NCBI GenBank assembly: GCA_029881555.1
Contig: JAOUMI010000024.1
Span: 1 to 8,679 of the forward strand
Source: Candidatus Bathyarchaeota archaeon
GTDB taxonomy: Archaea > Thermoproteota > Bathyarchaeia > Bathyarchaeales > Bathyarchaeaceae
Reading direction: 5' to 3'
Length of the DNA: 8,679 nucleotides
Shown here: in pieces, positions 1-5,460 of the stretch
Numbering within the stretch: the first letter of the stretch is position 1
How the letters are laid out: every line of letters starts with the position of its first letter
Made by a program: the position numbers and the translations under genes
Notes under the pieces: model-generated
What the model saw: the letters and a program-made list of their open reading frames with translations, nothing else
What the model was told of the DNA's origin: nothing
The model's database searches: none

Positions 1-1
1 A

Positions 2-118
2 AGTCTATATATTGTCTATTACGATATAATGAAGAAGAGCCTTGGCGGATTCTGTTTCAATCCAGAGAACATTGATGCTTCTCTTCACCTGGCGACGAAG
101 GTAACTATGGTGAGGTGA
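2..118 (+). CDS. Possible 3' end of a truncated gene or short ORF (doubtful)
   Basis: An open frame runs from the left edge to a TGA at 116-118, giving 38 residues that end in KVTMVR. An internal ATG at 29 would give a 29-residue peptide. No SD stands before that ATG, and no family is recognisable. It could be the tail of a gene starting outside the window, a decayed fragment, or chance: 38 codons without a stop is not rare in random sequence. The frame contains a 7-bp inverted repeat (84-90 with 113-119), which could equally mean a non-coding role. Confidence 0.2.
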   Translation, partial: SLYIVYYDIMKKSLGGFCFNPENIDASLHLATKVTMVR

Positions 119-350
119 ACGTTTTGACATAGACAATGGCAAACTTTGTGAAATACTATTTAGTTGTAGATGTGAGACAATCTGGGCTATAGAATATTCT
201 TGCTTAAGGAATACTCCATTTATGTTAAGAAACGAAGAGAAAATGTTGGTTAGAGCAATTCTAATAAAGGGATGTATAGAAAGTATGCCATATTACCTCG
301 CTGAGATACGGTTTAATAAAACGAGTAGAAACGCGAGAAGGGAGAGAAAG
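119..350 (+). other. Upstream non-coding region of the surface-protein gene
   Basis: No convincing gene is seen here. An ATG at 222 is in frame with the downstream gene, but the 43 residues it would add (222-350) are charged and would bury the signal segment. I therefore treat 222-350 as leader and promoter DNA. The motif AGACAAT occurs at 131-137 and 175-181, and its inverted form lies at 11-17. A perfect 10-bp palindrome (AGAATATTCT) is at 192-201. Confidence 0.5.
311..322 (+). promoter_or_regulatory. Putative TATA box of the surface-protein gene
   Basis: GTTTAATAAAAC is an A/T-rich archaeal TATA-like element centred about 35 bp before the ATG at 351. With the usual ~26 bp from TATA centre to transcription start, transcription would begin near 342. 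That leaves a leader of about 9 nt and would exclude the longer start at 222. The call rests on sequence likeness and spacing only. Confidence 0.4.
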
Positions 351-3218
351 ATGGGAAAGCGGTTAATCAAGCACCTTGTCATTACACTCTTGGTTTGTGT
401 GCTGATTTTTACACCAATCATGATTGTCTCAGTGGCGGTGGGCTCAGACGGCTCAGACCAGTCGGAAGTAATCACAGATTTGGAAAACCTCTGTAAAAAT
501 ATTTCAGAGTTACCCGATGAAGCTTTCGACAAAACTGGACCGGTGAAAGGTCAAAGAAAGGCTCTATGCAACAAAATCAGGGCGGTGATCAATCAGATTG
601 AAGCTGGAGCGTCTGAGAGCGCCGTAAACAAACTGAGAAACGACATTGAAAATGCGATTATGAACTGGATTAACGATCCGTGGAAAAGCTTACTCGTCGA
701 AGAGGTGGAGGACATCATTGAAAAGATCCTTGACACTGAACCTCCTGTGATTGTTGAGGTGTGGATAGAACCCGAAACACCTGCTTACAACGAAACCGTT
801 TCGGTCTTGGCTAATGTCACTGACGAAGGAAGCGGGGTGGAAACGGTTATTCTCAGCTATTCAAATGATACGGGTAAGTGGGTTAACGTAAAGATGGACT
901 TGGTTGAAGAGCTTTATGTTGGTGAGATTCCAGCTTTCCCCTATGACACAACTGTGTTTTACAAAATCTGCGCTTGTGATAAAGCTGGTAATCCTGCGAC
1001 TGCGGGACCGTATCTGTACACAGTCATTGATCCTTATCCTCCAACAATTTCGTATGTGGATCATTCGCCAGAATCCCCAAACTACAATCAAAGCGTTTCA
1101 GTATTTGCTGAAGTAGATGAGCATCCAAACGCTAGCGGCGTTGAACTGGTGATCCTAAGCTACAGGAACGGCTCTGATTGGACAAACGTCACTATGACGC
1201 TGGAGAACACGTTATATACAGCGACCATCCCAGCATTGCCGTACGGGACAACGGTCCAATACAAAATATTCGCTCGCGACTTTGCGGGAAACTGGGCTGG
1301 CTCGGACGTTTACTCCTACGGTGTGACCGACAAGTACGTGCCGATAGCTAGGATTGACAGTCCCCCTCAAGGAAGTTATGTGGCTAGTGAGGTCAGCGTA
1401 ATCGTTTACGTGTACGACGACAACTTCGACAGAGCCGAGCTAACAATCGACGGCATGTTCATGCCACCATGGATGGAGACAGGACAACATACGTTTGACT
1501 GGAACACAACCACCGGCCCAGACGGCGTCTACACTATTGATCTGATAGCATACGACATGGATGGAAACGTCGCCAAGACAAAAATAACGGTGACAGTAGA
1601 CAACACGCCACCCTTAGTTGTCATTAACGCACCAGCAGACGGAAGCTACGTAAAGGGCACAGTTCTCGTTAGCGTAACTGGCAACGATGCCAACTTCGAC
1701 AGAACGGAACTGTATATCGATGACATTCAAGTGCGAAGTTGGACTGATTGGGGAAGCCAAGACTACGGTTGGAACACAACTGACTATCCTGACGGGCCTC
1801 ACACAATTACGCTGAAGGTTTATGACATAGCTGGAAACTTCAATGAAACAGCTGTTACAGCTACTGTAGACAACACTGCACCAACAGCGTTAATCACTGC
1901 TCCTGCGGATGAAAGTCTTCTAAGGGGCACGGTTCAGGTCAGTGTTACTGGTGACGACGCCAACTTTAGGAATATGGAGCTGTACATAGGTGGCAGTCTC
2001 GTAGTCACCTTCGACGAAAGCGGGACGAACAACTACAGGTGGGACACCTCAACTTACGCCGACGGCTTCTACAAGATTACCCTGAAAGTCCACGACAAAG
2101 CCGACAACCTAGCAACCGCCGAGATAACGGTCACAATCGATAACACCCTTCCACTTGCTGAAATAAGAAAGCCCGCCGAGGATGCTTTTCTAAGGGGTAG
2201 CAGTGACATTGTTGTTTACGGATATGACGCCAATATTGAACAAATAGAGCTATACATTGATGGAGACTTGGTTGAGACTTGGACAGTAAGCGACGTACAG
2301 ACCCGTACGTGGGACACCACAACGTTTACTGACGGTTCCCACACGATCAAGGTTGCCGTCTCTGACAAGGCTGGGAATGTCGGTGAGGAGACGGTCAGAG
2401 TAACCACGGACAATGAATTGCCCTCGGCAGCCGTCAACGCGCCAGCAGACGGAAGCTACGTAAAGGGCACCGCTACGGTTAGCGTAACAGGTGACGACGC
2501 CAGCTTCGACAGAATGGAACTGTACATTGACGATGATCTAACACAAACTTGGACCACATCGGGAAGCCACAGCTACGGCTGGGATACAACAGATTATCCG
2601 GATGGCTCTCACACGATTGAGCTGAAGGTTTTCGACGAAGTTGAAAACACTGTTGAGAAAACCGTCGCGGTAAATGTGGATAATACGCCGCCGTCGATTG
2701 GCACTCCTAGCTGGTTGCCAGAGGAGCCATACGCCGACAAACAGGTCAATGTCAGCTCGTTGGTGAGCGATCCTGCGCCTGGTAGCGGTCTCAAGAGTGT
2801 TATCTTGCGGTACAAAAACAATGCAGACGGCGAGTGGCAATCCATAGAAATGGTGGAGATATCCTCGGGAAACTGGACAGCCACAATCCCAGGGCAGAGC
2901 GCGGGTGAGAATGTCACGTTTTACATAGAATCCCTTGACAACGTAGAGAACAGCGCCGAAACACAGAAGTACAGCTACACAGTCGGAGCGCTACCAGTAC
3001 CGTGGGCCCTGTACGCGGCGGTCGGTTTGGGTATTGCTGCGCTGGTCGCAACCGCTATCTACCTTTGGTACAGGAGGAGAAAGAGGAAGTCTTCTGCGAG
3101 CACAGCCGCAGGTGCGGCAGCAAGCTCTTCAAAGCCCCCAGCCAAACCAGTTGTCACTCTTTATGTTCCGTCGGGTATATTGGCTGGCTACGAAGAGGAA
3201 CGTTCGAAGAGCGGATAA
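351..3218 (+). CDS. Large secreted, membrane-anchored surface protein with Ig-like repeats
   Basis: A 955-residue protein. I chose the ATG at 351 because GGAG (341-344) stands 6 nt before it and the product then starts with a classic signal segment: MGKRLIK followed by a hydrophobic stretch at residues 9-30. Residues ~37-128 are charged and predicted helical, with two Cys (48, 73). Two beta domains of one type follow at ~130-227 and ~228-327, sharing SG[VL]..VIL.Y and YKI.A.D.AGN. Five Ig-like repeats of exactly 90 residues occupy 328-777, resembling bacterial Ig families such as Big_9, with motifs PADGSYV, LYIDD, WDTT, DG.HTI and DNTPP. A third domain of the first type is at ~778-879. A membrane span at ~885-907 is followed by RRRKRK and an Ala/Ser/Pro-rich tail of about 48 residues, so most of the protein faces outward. 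Many N-X-S/T sites suggest N-glycosylation. The role is probably cell-surface binding or structure; no ligand or enzyme motif is visible. Confidence 0.9.
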   Translation: MGKRLIKHLVITLLVCVLIFTPIMIVSVAVGSDGSDQSEVITDLENLCKNISELPDEAFDKTGPVKGQRKALCNKIRAVINQIEAGASESAVNKLRNDIENAIMNWINDPWKSLLVEEVEDIIEKILDTEPPVIVEVWIEPETPAYNETVSVLANVTDEGSGVETVILSYSNDTGKWVNVKMDLVEELYVGEIPAFPYDTTVFYKICACDKAGNPATAGPYLYTVIDPYPPTISYVDHSPESPNYNQSVSVFAEVDEHPNASGVELVILSYRNGSDWTNVTMTLENTLYTATIPALPYGTTVQYKIFARDFAGNWAGSDVYSYGVTDKYVPIARIDSPPQGSYVASEVSVIVYVYDDNFDRAELTIDGMFMPPWMETGQHTFDWNTTTGPDGVYTIDLIAYDMDGNVAKTKITVTVDNTPPLVVINAPADGSYVKGTVLVSVTGNDANFDRTELYIDDIQVRSWTDWGSQDYGWNTTDYPDGPHTITLKVYDIAGNFNETAVTATVDNTAPTALITAPADESLLRGTVQVSVTGDDANFRNMELYIGGSLVVTFDESGTNNYRWDTSTYADGFYKITLKVHDKADNLATAEITVTIDNTLPLAEIRKPAEDAFLRGSSDIVVYGYDANIEQIELYIDGDLVETWTVSDVQTRTWDTTTFTDGSHTIKVAVSDKAGNVGEETVRVTTDNELPSAAVNAPADGSYVKGTATVSVTGDDASFDRMELYIDDDLTQTWTTSGSHSYGWDTTDYPDGSHTIELKVFDEVENTVEKTVAVNVDNTPPSIGTPSWLPEEPYADKQVNVSSLVSDPAPGSGLKSVILRYKNNADGEWQSIEMVEISSGNWTATIPGQSAGENVTFYIESLDNVENSAETQKYSYTVGALPVPWALYAAVGLGIAALVATAIYLWYRRRKRKSSASTAAGAAASSSKPPAKPVVTLYVPSGILAGYEEERSKSG
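1332..2681 (+). repeat. Five tandem 270-bp units encoding 90-residue Ig-like domains
   Basis: The units are 1332-1601, 1602-1871, 1872-2141, 2142-2411 and 2412-2681. Aligned positions such as DANFDR and the VDNT boundary recur every 90 codons with no insertion or deletion. Most units have diverged at the DNA level. Units 2 and 5 are much closer: they share a 29-nt identical stretch (1632-1660 and 2442-2470) and long near-identical parts around LYID and the YPDG.HTI segment. The array arose by internal duplication within the surface-protein gene. Confidence 0.92.
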
Positions 3219-3313
3219 AGACTCCAAGATTCTAGGCGAAGATTAACTCCTTCTATGCGCTGATGGTGCACCTATATATTAAAAGAACACACAATAGAAG
3301 TGATGACTAACCA
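3219..3313 (+). promoter_or_regulatory. Intergenic promoter with TATA box at 3272-3281
   Basis: This spacer holds a clear TATA-like element, CTATATATTA (3272-3281), centred 37 bp before the ATG at 3314. The predicted transcription start is near 3303, giving a leader of about 11 nt. GTGAT at 3300-3304 could pair with the archaeal 16S 3' end, but it may lie at or before the transcription start, so the gene may be nearly leaderless. No T-run or strong hairpin marks termination of the upstream gene. Confidence 0.55.
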
Positions 3314-3823
3314 ATGGAAGAACTCACGTTAACTCCTAAGGATAAGCAGGATGCTCGCATAGCCTTGCTTAAATACTATTCATCAGAGTGTGTGGCGCAT
3401 GGTGCCTACCTCATAGCGTTAGCTGTTGGCTTCTTTGGCCTTGTTCAGGTTGCTTCCCTTATAACAAGCGTCGATTTTCTTTCGTTCACGGAGCTTGCGG
3501 GAGGCATTATAGCTAACCTGATGCTGAGCATTTTCATCGTTTTGATCATTTACATTCTTGGGCGAACATTTTTTTGGGGGTACCTAAGAACGGTCGTACT
3601 CAACGTGAAGCCGAAGGAGGAAAGTGAAGTAGAGTTTGAAGCGAAGAGAACCACAGTGACTTTTATCCAACGCTTGCATGTGGCTTGCTTTGAATACGTG
3701 AGGGAGAAGCACAAGTGGTCAACAAAAATCAACACGTTGAAAATCAGCACCTTAGCTTTGATCTGGTTTTATCTTTTTGTCGCGTTCACTATCGTTTCTC
3801 TGGCGCTACTCTACCTACTTTAG
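3314..3823 (+). CDS. Unrecognised membrane protein, 169 residues, about three spans
   Basis: I do not recognise a family. Hydrophobic segments at about residues 31-51, 64-84 and 145-168 are likely membrane helices. The N-terminal 25 residues are soluble and carry KDKQDARIALLKYY. Residues ~95-142 form a charged, probably cytoplasmic loop rich in Lys and Glu, which ends with the third helix at the very C-terminus (SLALLYLL). There is no signal-peptide cleavage site, no Cys/His metal motif and no nucleotide-binding motif. It has its own promoter, so it need not be co-transcribed with the surface protein, although it lies just 95 bp downstream on the same strand. The reading frame is solid; the function is unknown. 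Confidence 0.75.
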   Translation: MEELTLTPKDKQDARIALLKYYSSECVAHGAYLIALAVGFFGLVQVASLITSVDFLSFTELAGGIIANLMLSIFIVLIIYILGRTFFWGYLRTVVLNVKPKEESEVEFEAKRTTVTFIQRLHVACFEYVREKHKWSTKINTLKISTLALIWFYLFVAFTIVSLALLYLL

Positions 3824-3833
3824 CTTTTACTGC

Positions 3834-3881
3834 GCGCGCGGTTGGCACGGTGCAAGTGATGGGTTTTTCCAACACGCGTGC
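3834..3881. terminator. Stem-loop in the convergent spacer, possible terminator
   Basis: GTTGG (3841-3845) pairs with CCAAC (3869-3873). After a small internal loop, GCGCGC (3834-3839) pairs with GCGTGC (3876-3881), including one G-T wobble. This makes an 11-bp interrupted stem around a 23-nt loop containing GGGTTTTT. It lies between the stop of the 169-residue membrane protein and the stop of the 47-residue minus-strand gene, which are convergent, so a role at 3' ends is reasonable. There is no terminal T-run directly after either arm, so termination is not shown. Confidence 0.3.
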
Positions 3882-3911
3882 TAAAGATGGCAAGAAATAA
3901 GATATTCACTC

Positions 3912-4055
3912 CTACTCTTCGTGTTTTCTCTCTCTTCTGAACATCTTCATCATCTCTGGCATCTTGGTCATAGACTCTTTCAAAACTTCCATTAGTGCTT
4001 CATTGATCTCTATTTCGACTGTAATCTTTGCGTGACCTTTCTTTTCTTGTGCCAT
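3912..4055 (-). CDS. Small Met/Lys/Glu-rich protein, 47 residues, strong SD
   Basis: The frame starts with ATG at 4055-4053 and ends with TAG. A full SD of ten bases (AGGAGGTGAT, plus-strand 4059-4068) precedes it at ideal distance, which is the main evidence that it is real. The product begins MAQEKKGHAKITVEIEI, a likely beta strand. It continues as an amphipathic helix with six Met in the second half (LMEVLKESMTKMPEMMKMF) and ends in a charged tail, RRERKHEE. The strand-then-helix layout could suit a small DNA-binding or partner protein, but no family is recognised. Its SD overlaps the stop of the preceding 86-residue gene and only 4 nt separate stop and start, so the two are almost surely translated together. 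Confidence 0.75.
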   Translation of the reverse strand: MAQEKKGHAKITVEIEINEALMEVLKESMTKMPEMMKMFRRERKHEE

Positions 4056-4058
4056 GAA

Positions 4059-4068
4059 ATCACCTCCT
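4059..4068 (-). promoter_or_regulatory. Full-length Shine-Dalgarno of the 47-residue gene
   Basis: On the minus strand the bases read AGGAGGTGAT, complementary to the whole archaeal 16S anti-SD region. The stop codon TGA of the upstream 86-residue gene is part of this site, so terminating ribosomes would sit on the next start. It is the strongest ribosome binding site in the window and sets the start at 4055. Confidence 0.85.
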
Positions 4069-4320
4069 GATCCTTTTGAATATTTTAATCATTGAGTTCC
4101 TTGCTTGTTCTGGCGTCAAAACAAGATCCATATCTATTTTGTAATGGAACTTCCCAATTCTTCCTGTCTTAACCGAGTAGTCATCGATTAATCGATTGTC
4201 TTTCCATTCCCTTAACCTTCTCTCTAAAGAGAAAGAGACAAAACGAGGTGTTAACGGTTCAAAAACGAAAAGTATTCTCATAAGAAACGGGACAAATCTT
4301 TCGTCGATCCACGTTTCCAT
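4060..4320 (-). CDS. Unrecognised small soluble protein, 86 residues
   Basis: The ATG at 4320-4318 is preceded by GGAG (plus-strand 4326-4329) with a 5-nt gap, supporting this start. The product begins METWIDERF, has a short hydrophobic stretch (VPFLMRILFVF) that is too short and too mixed for a sure membrane span, then a basic part (LERRLREWKDNRLIDDYSVK). It ends with a predicted strand and helix (FHYKIDMDLVL, then TPEQARNSMIKIFKRIRR). I know no family for it. Its stop overlaps the SD of the 47-residue gene, so the two form a translationally coupled pair. It may be transcribed alone or together with the 43-residue gene ending 150 bp upstream. A longer frame on the opposite strand here looks like a shadow. 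Confidence 0.7.
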   Translation of the reverse strand: METWIDERFVPFLMRILFVFEPLTPRFVSFSLERRLREWKDNRLIDDYSVKTGRIGKFHYKIDMDLVLTPEQARNSMIKIFKRIRR

Positions 4321-4470
4321 TCTATCTCCAACGTTGATGCAGTTAAGCTCACTAAAGAACCTTCCTCAAGCTTCAGCGTTTGTTTATGAAAAGCGCCTTG
4401 CACACGCCTGCCCCTTATCTACGGTGAAAGTTTCGGCACGCTTTTTCTTCGTGCTACTCGGAAAAGGCTA
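4321..4470 (-). other. Spacer between two small minus-strand genes
   Basis: This is 150 bp with no convincing gene. On the minus strand, GCACG and CGTGC (plus-strand 4436-4440 and 4450-4454) could form a 5-bp hairpin soon after the stop of the 43-residue gene, without a following T-run. A weak A/T stretch near 4381-4391 (minus-strand TTCATAAAC) could be a TATA box for the 86-residue gene, but its distance of about 66 bp is long. Confidence 0.35.
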
Positions 4471-4602
4471 TTATTTCCCTTTCCTATGCCTACTAGGAAG
4501 CTCAACCTTCTTTTTCTGTTTCCTCTGCATCTTCTTAGCCCTTTTCATTTGTCTATGCTGTTCCCGACCTTCCGCTTTCTTTTTCTTGCTTTTTTTAGCC
4601 AT
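4471..4602 (-). CDS. Very small, highly basic protein, 43 residues
   Basis: ATG at 4602-4600 to TAA at 4471-4473. The product starts MAKKSKKKKAEGREQ and continues with dense Lys/Arg/Gln (KRAKKMQRKQKKK) before ending VELPSRHRKGK. About half of the residues are Lys or Arg, so it very likely binds nucleic acid: a small ribosome-associated or chromatin-like protein is possible, but I match it to no known family. GGAG on the minus strand lies 9 nt before this ATG. An in-frame ATG at 4626 would add eight residues (MPKVEIQN). I prefer 4602 because of the SD and because an A/T box at 4644-4654 would put the transcription start near 4624. The Phe-rich frame on the opposite strand is explained by the Lys codons here. 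Confidence 0.6.
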   Translation of the reverse strand: MAKKSKKKKAEGREQHRQMKRAKKMQRKQKKKVELPSRHRKGK

Positions 4603-4643
4603 ATTTTGGATCTCCACTTTTGGCATAACCACACGATACTTAC

Positions 4644-4654
4644 TAAAAAATATT
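4644..4654 (-). promoter_or_regulatory. Putative TATA box for the 43-residue gene
   Basis: On the minus strand this reads AATATTTTTTA, an A/T-rich element about 46 bp before the ATG at 4602. A transcription start near 4624 would give a leader of about 20 nt that contains the GGAG site. Confidence 0.35.
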
Positions 4655-4693
4655 GCTATCCTTTCCAGTCACTTTGTTGCGCGCGCATAGAAT

Positions 4694-4702
4694 CTTTTAA
4701 AT
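4694..4702 (+). promoter_or_regulatory. Putative TATA box for the 235-residue gene, in a divergent promoter region
   Basis: CTTTTAAAT is centred 39 bp before the TTG start at 4737, predicting a transcription start near 4724 and a leader of about 13 nt that carries the GGTG site. The core TTTAAA is palindromic, so it could also act toward the minus-strand cluster. A 10-bp palindrome, TGCGCGCGCA, lies next to it at 4678-4687. Confidence 0.45.
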
Positions 4703-4736
4703 TCTGATGCTTGAAACTGTTTCATTGGTGTGAAAA

Positions 4737-5444
4737 TTGGTTCTGCCGGTGAAAATCTTCGAGATAAAAGAGAAAGCTGATCTTGGACTGATGGTTTGGA
4801 AGCTCAAGGATTTCCGTGAAGAGGAGCCTTACGAAACTGAGAAGGGAGAAACGATAGATCTAGCAACGGAGATTTTGGATCTGCAACAAAAGGAGAACTC
4901 GATTGCAGGAGTTTTCAGCAAGGATTTCGTGCGTAGACGTTACTACAAACGTAAGCTAGTTGAAGCCCCTGTTACAGAGGAATCTCCTTTCTGGATCAAA
5001 CGCTTCGAGGATAGAGTTTTCTTGATCGTGCTAGCTCCATCTGTGGCTCGCGGAGTAAAAAAGCTATTGACAAGTCACATAGCGAATAAGCTCAGCAAGG
5101 TTCTTTTCATTACGTCAAGAGCGATTGTCAAGTTAAGGATTCCCCATGAGACTCTTAAGAAGCTTCACGAGTCGAACCCACAGGCGACGAAGCTCATATG
5201 GTTTGACGAAGTTGATATACCGGGTGTAGAAAAACTTTGTTTAGCAGGGTCAGATCTTACTGACACCAAGCTCTACCATGATTATCTTGAGCATGGAAAG
5301 ATCTGGTACGTTGTTTTTGAGGTCCAGAAGCGCGGAATTGTAGTTGGGATTGCAAGGAATTGTGTGGTAACTCTCTTCAGCAAAAGCACTATTGACGAGT
5401 TCATAAATTACGTCTTTGAAGATCTTCTGATGCTAGTTGAGTAG
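4737..5444 (+). CDS. Unrecognised soluble protein, 235 residues, TTG start
   Basis: The frame begins TTG GTT CTG CCG. GGTG (4727-4730) stands 6 nt upstream and no in-frame ATG occurs before residue ~19, so the TTG start is favoured. The protein is mixed alpha/beta with no membrane span or signal. The N-terminal third is acidic and basic by turns (LKDFREEEPYETEKGE, then FVRRRYYKRK). A middle hydrophobic core includes RVFLIVLAPSVARGVKKLL and KVLFITSRAIVKL. The C-terminal part alternates strands (KIWYVVFEVQKRGIVVGIA) and ends in a helix. I see no Walker, radical-SAM, zinc or nuclease motif and recognise no family. It is divergent from the small minus-strand genes and convergent with moaA, with only 16 bp between the stops. 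Confidence 0.75.
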   Translation: MVLPVKIFEIKEKADLGLMVWKLKDFREEEPYETEKGETIDLATEILDLQQKENSIAGVFSKDFVRRRYYKRKLVEAPVTEESPFWIKRFEDRVFLIVLAPSVARGVKKLLTSHIANKLSKVLFITSRAIVKLRIPHETLKKLHESNPQATKLIWFDEVDIPGVEKLCLAGSDLTDTKLYHDYLEHGKIWYVVFEVQKRGIVVGIARNCVVTLFSKSTIDEFINYVFEDLLMLVE

Positions 5445-5460
5445 ACGGTGAATAAGAAGT

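Noticed and set aside
222..350. N-terminal extension of the surface protein from ATG 222
   Set aside because: No SD precedes it, it would place 43 charged residues before the signal segment, and a TATA-like box lies within it.
2216..2917. Several minus-strand frames of 73-102 codons within the surface-protein gene
   Set aside because: They lie in the repeat region, which is clearly coding on the + strand; the repeated DNA produces repeated shadow frames.
4196..4690. A 164-codon + strand frame rich in Phe, Leu and Cys that looks like a membrane protein
   Set aside because: It is antisense to the 86- and 43-residue minus-strand genes. Its Phe-rich part is the complement of Lys codons, and it has no SD or promoter. 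The minus-strand genes have SD sites and coupled starts.
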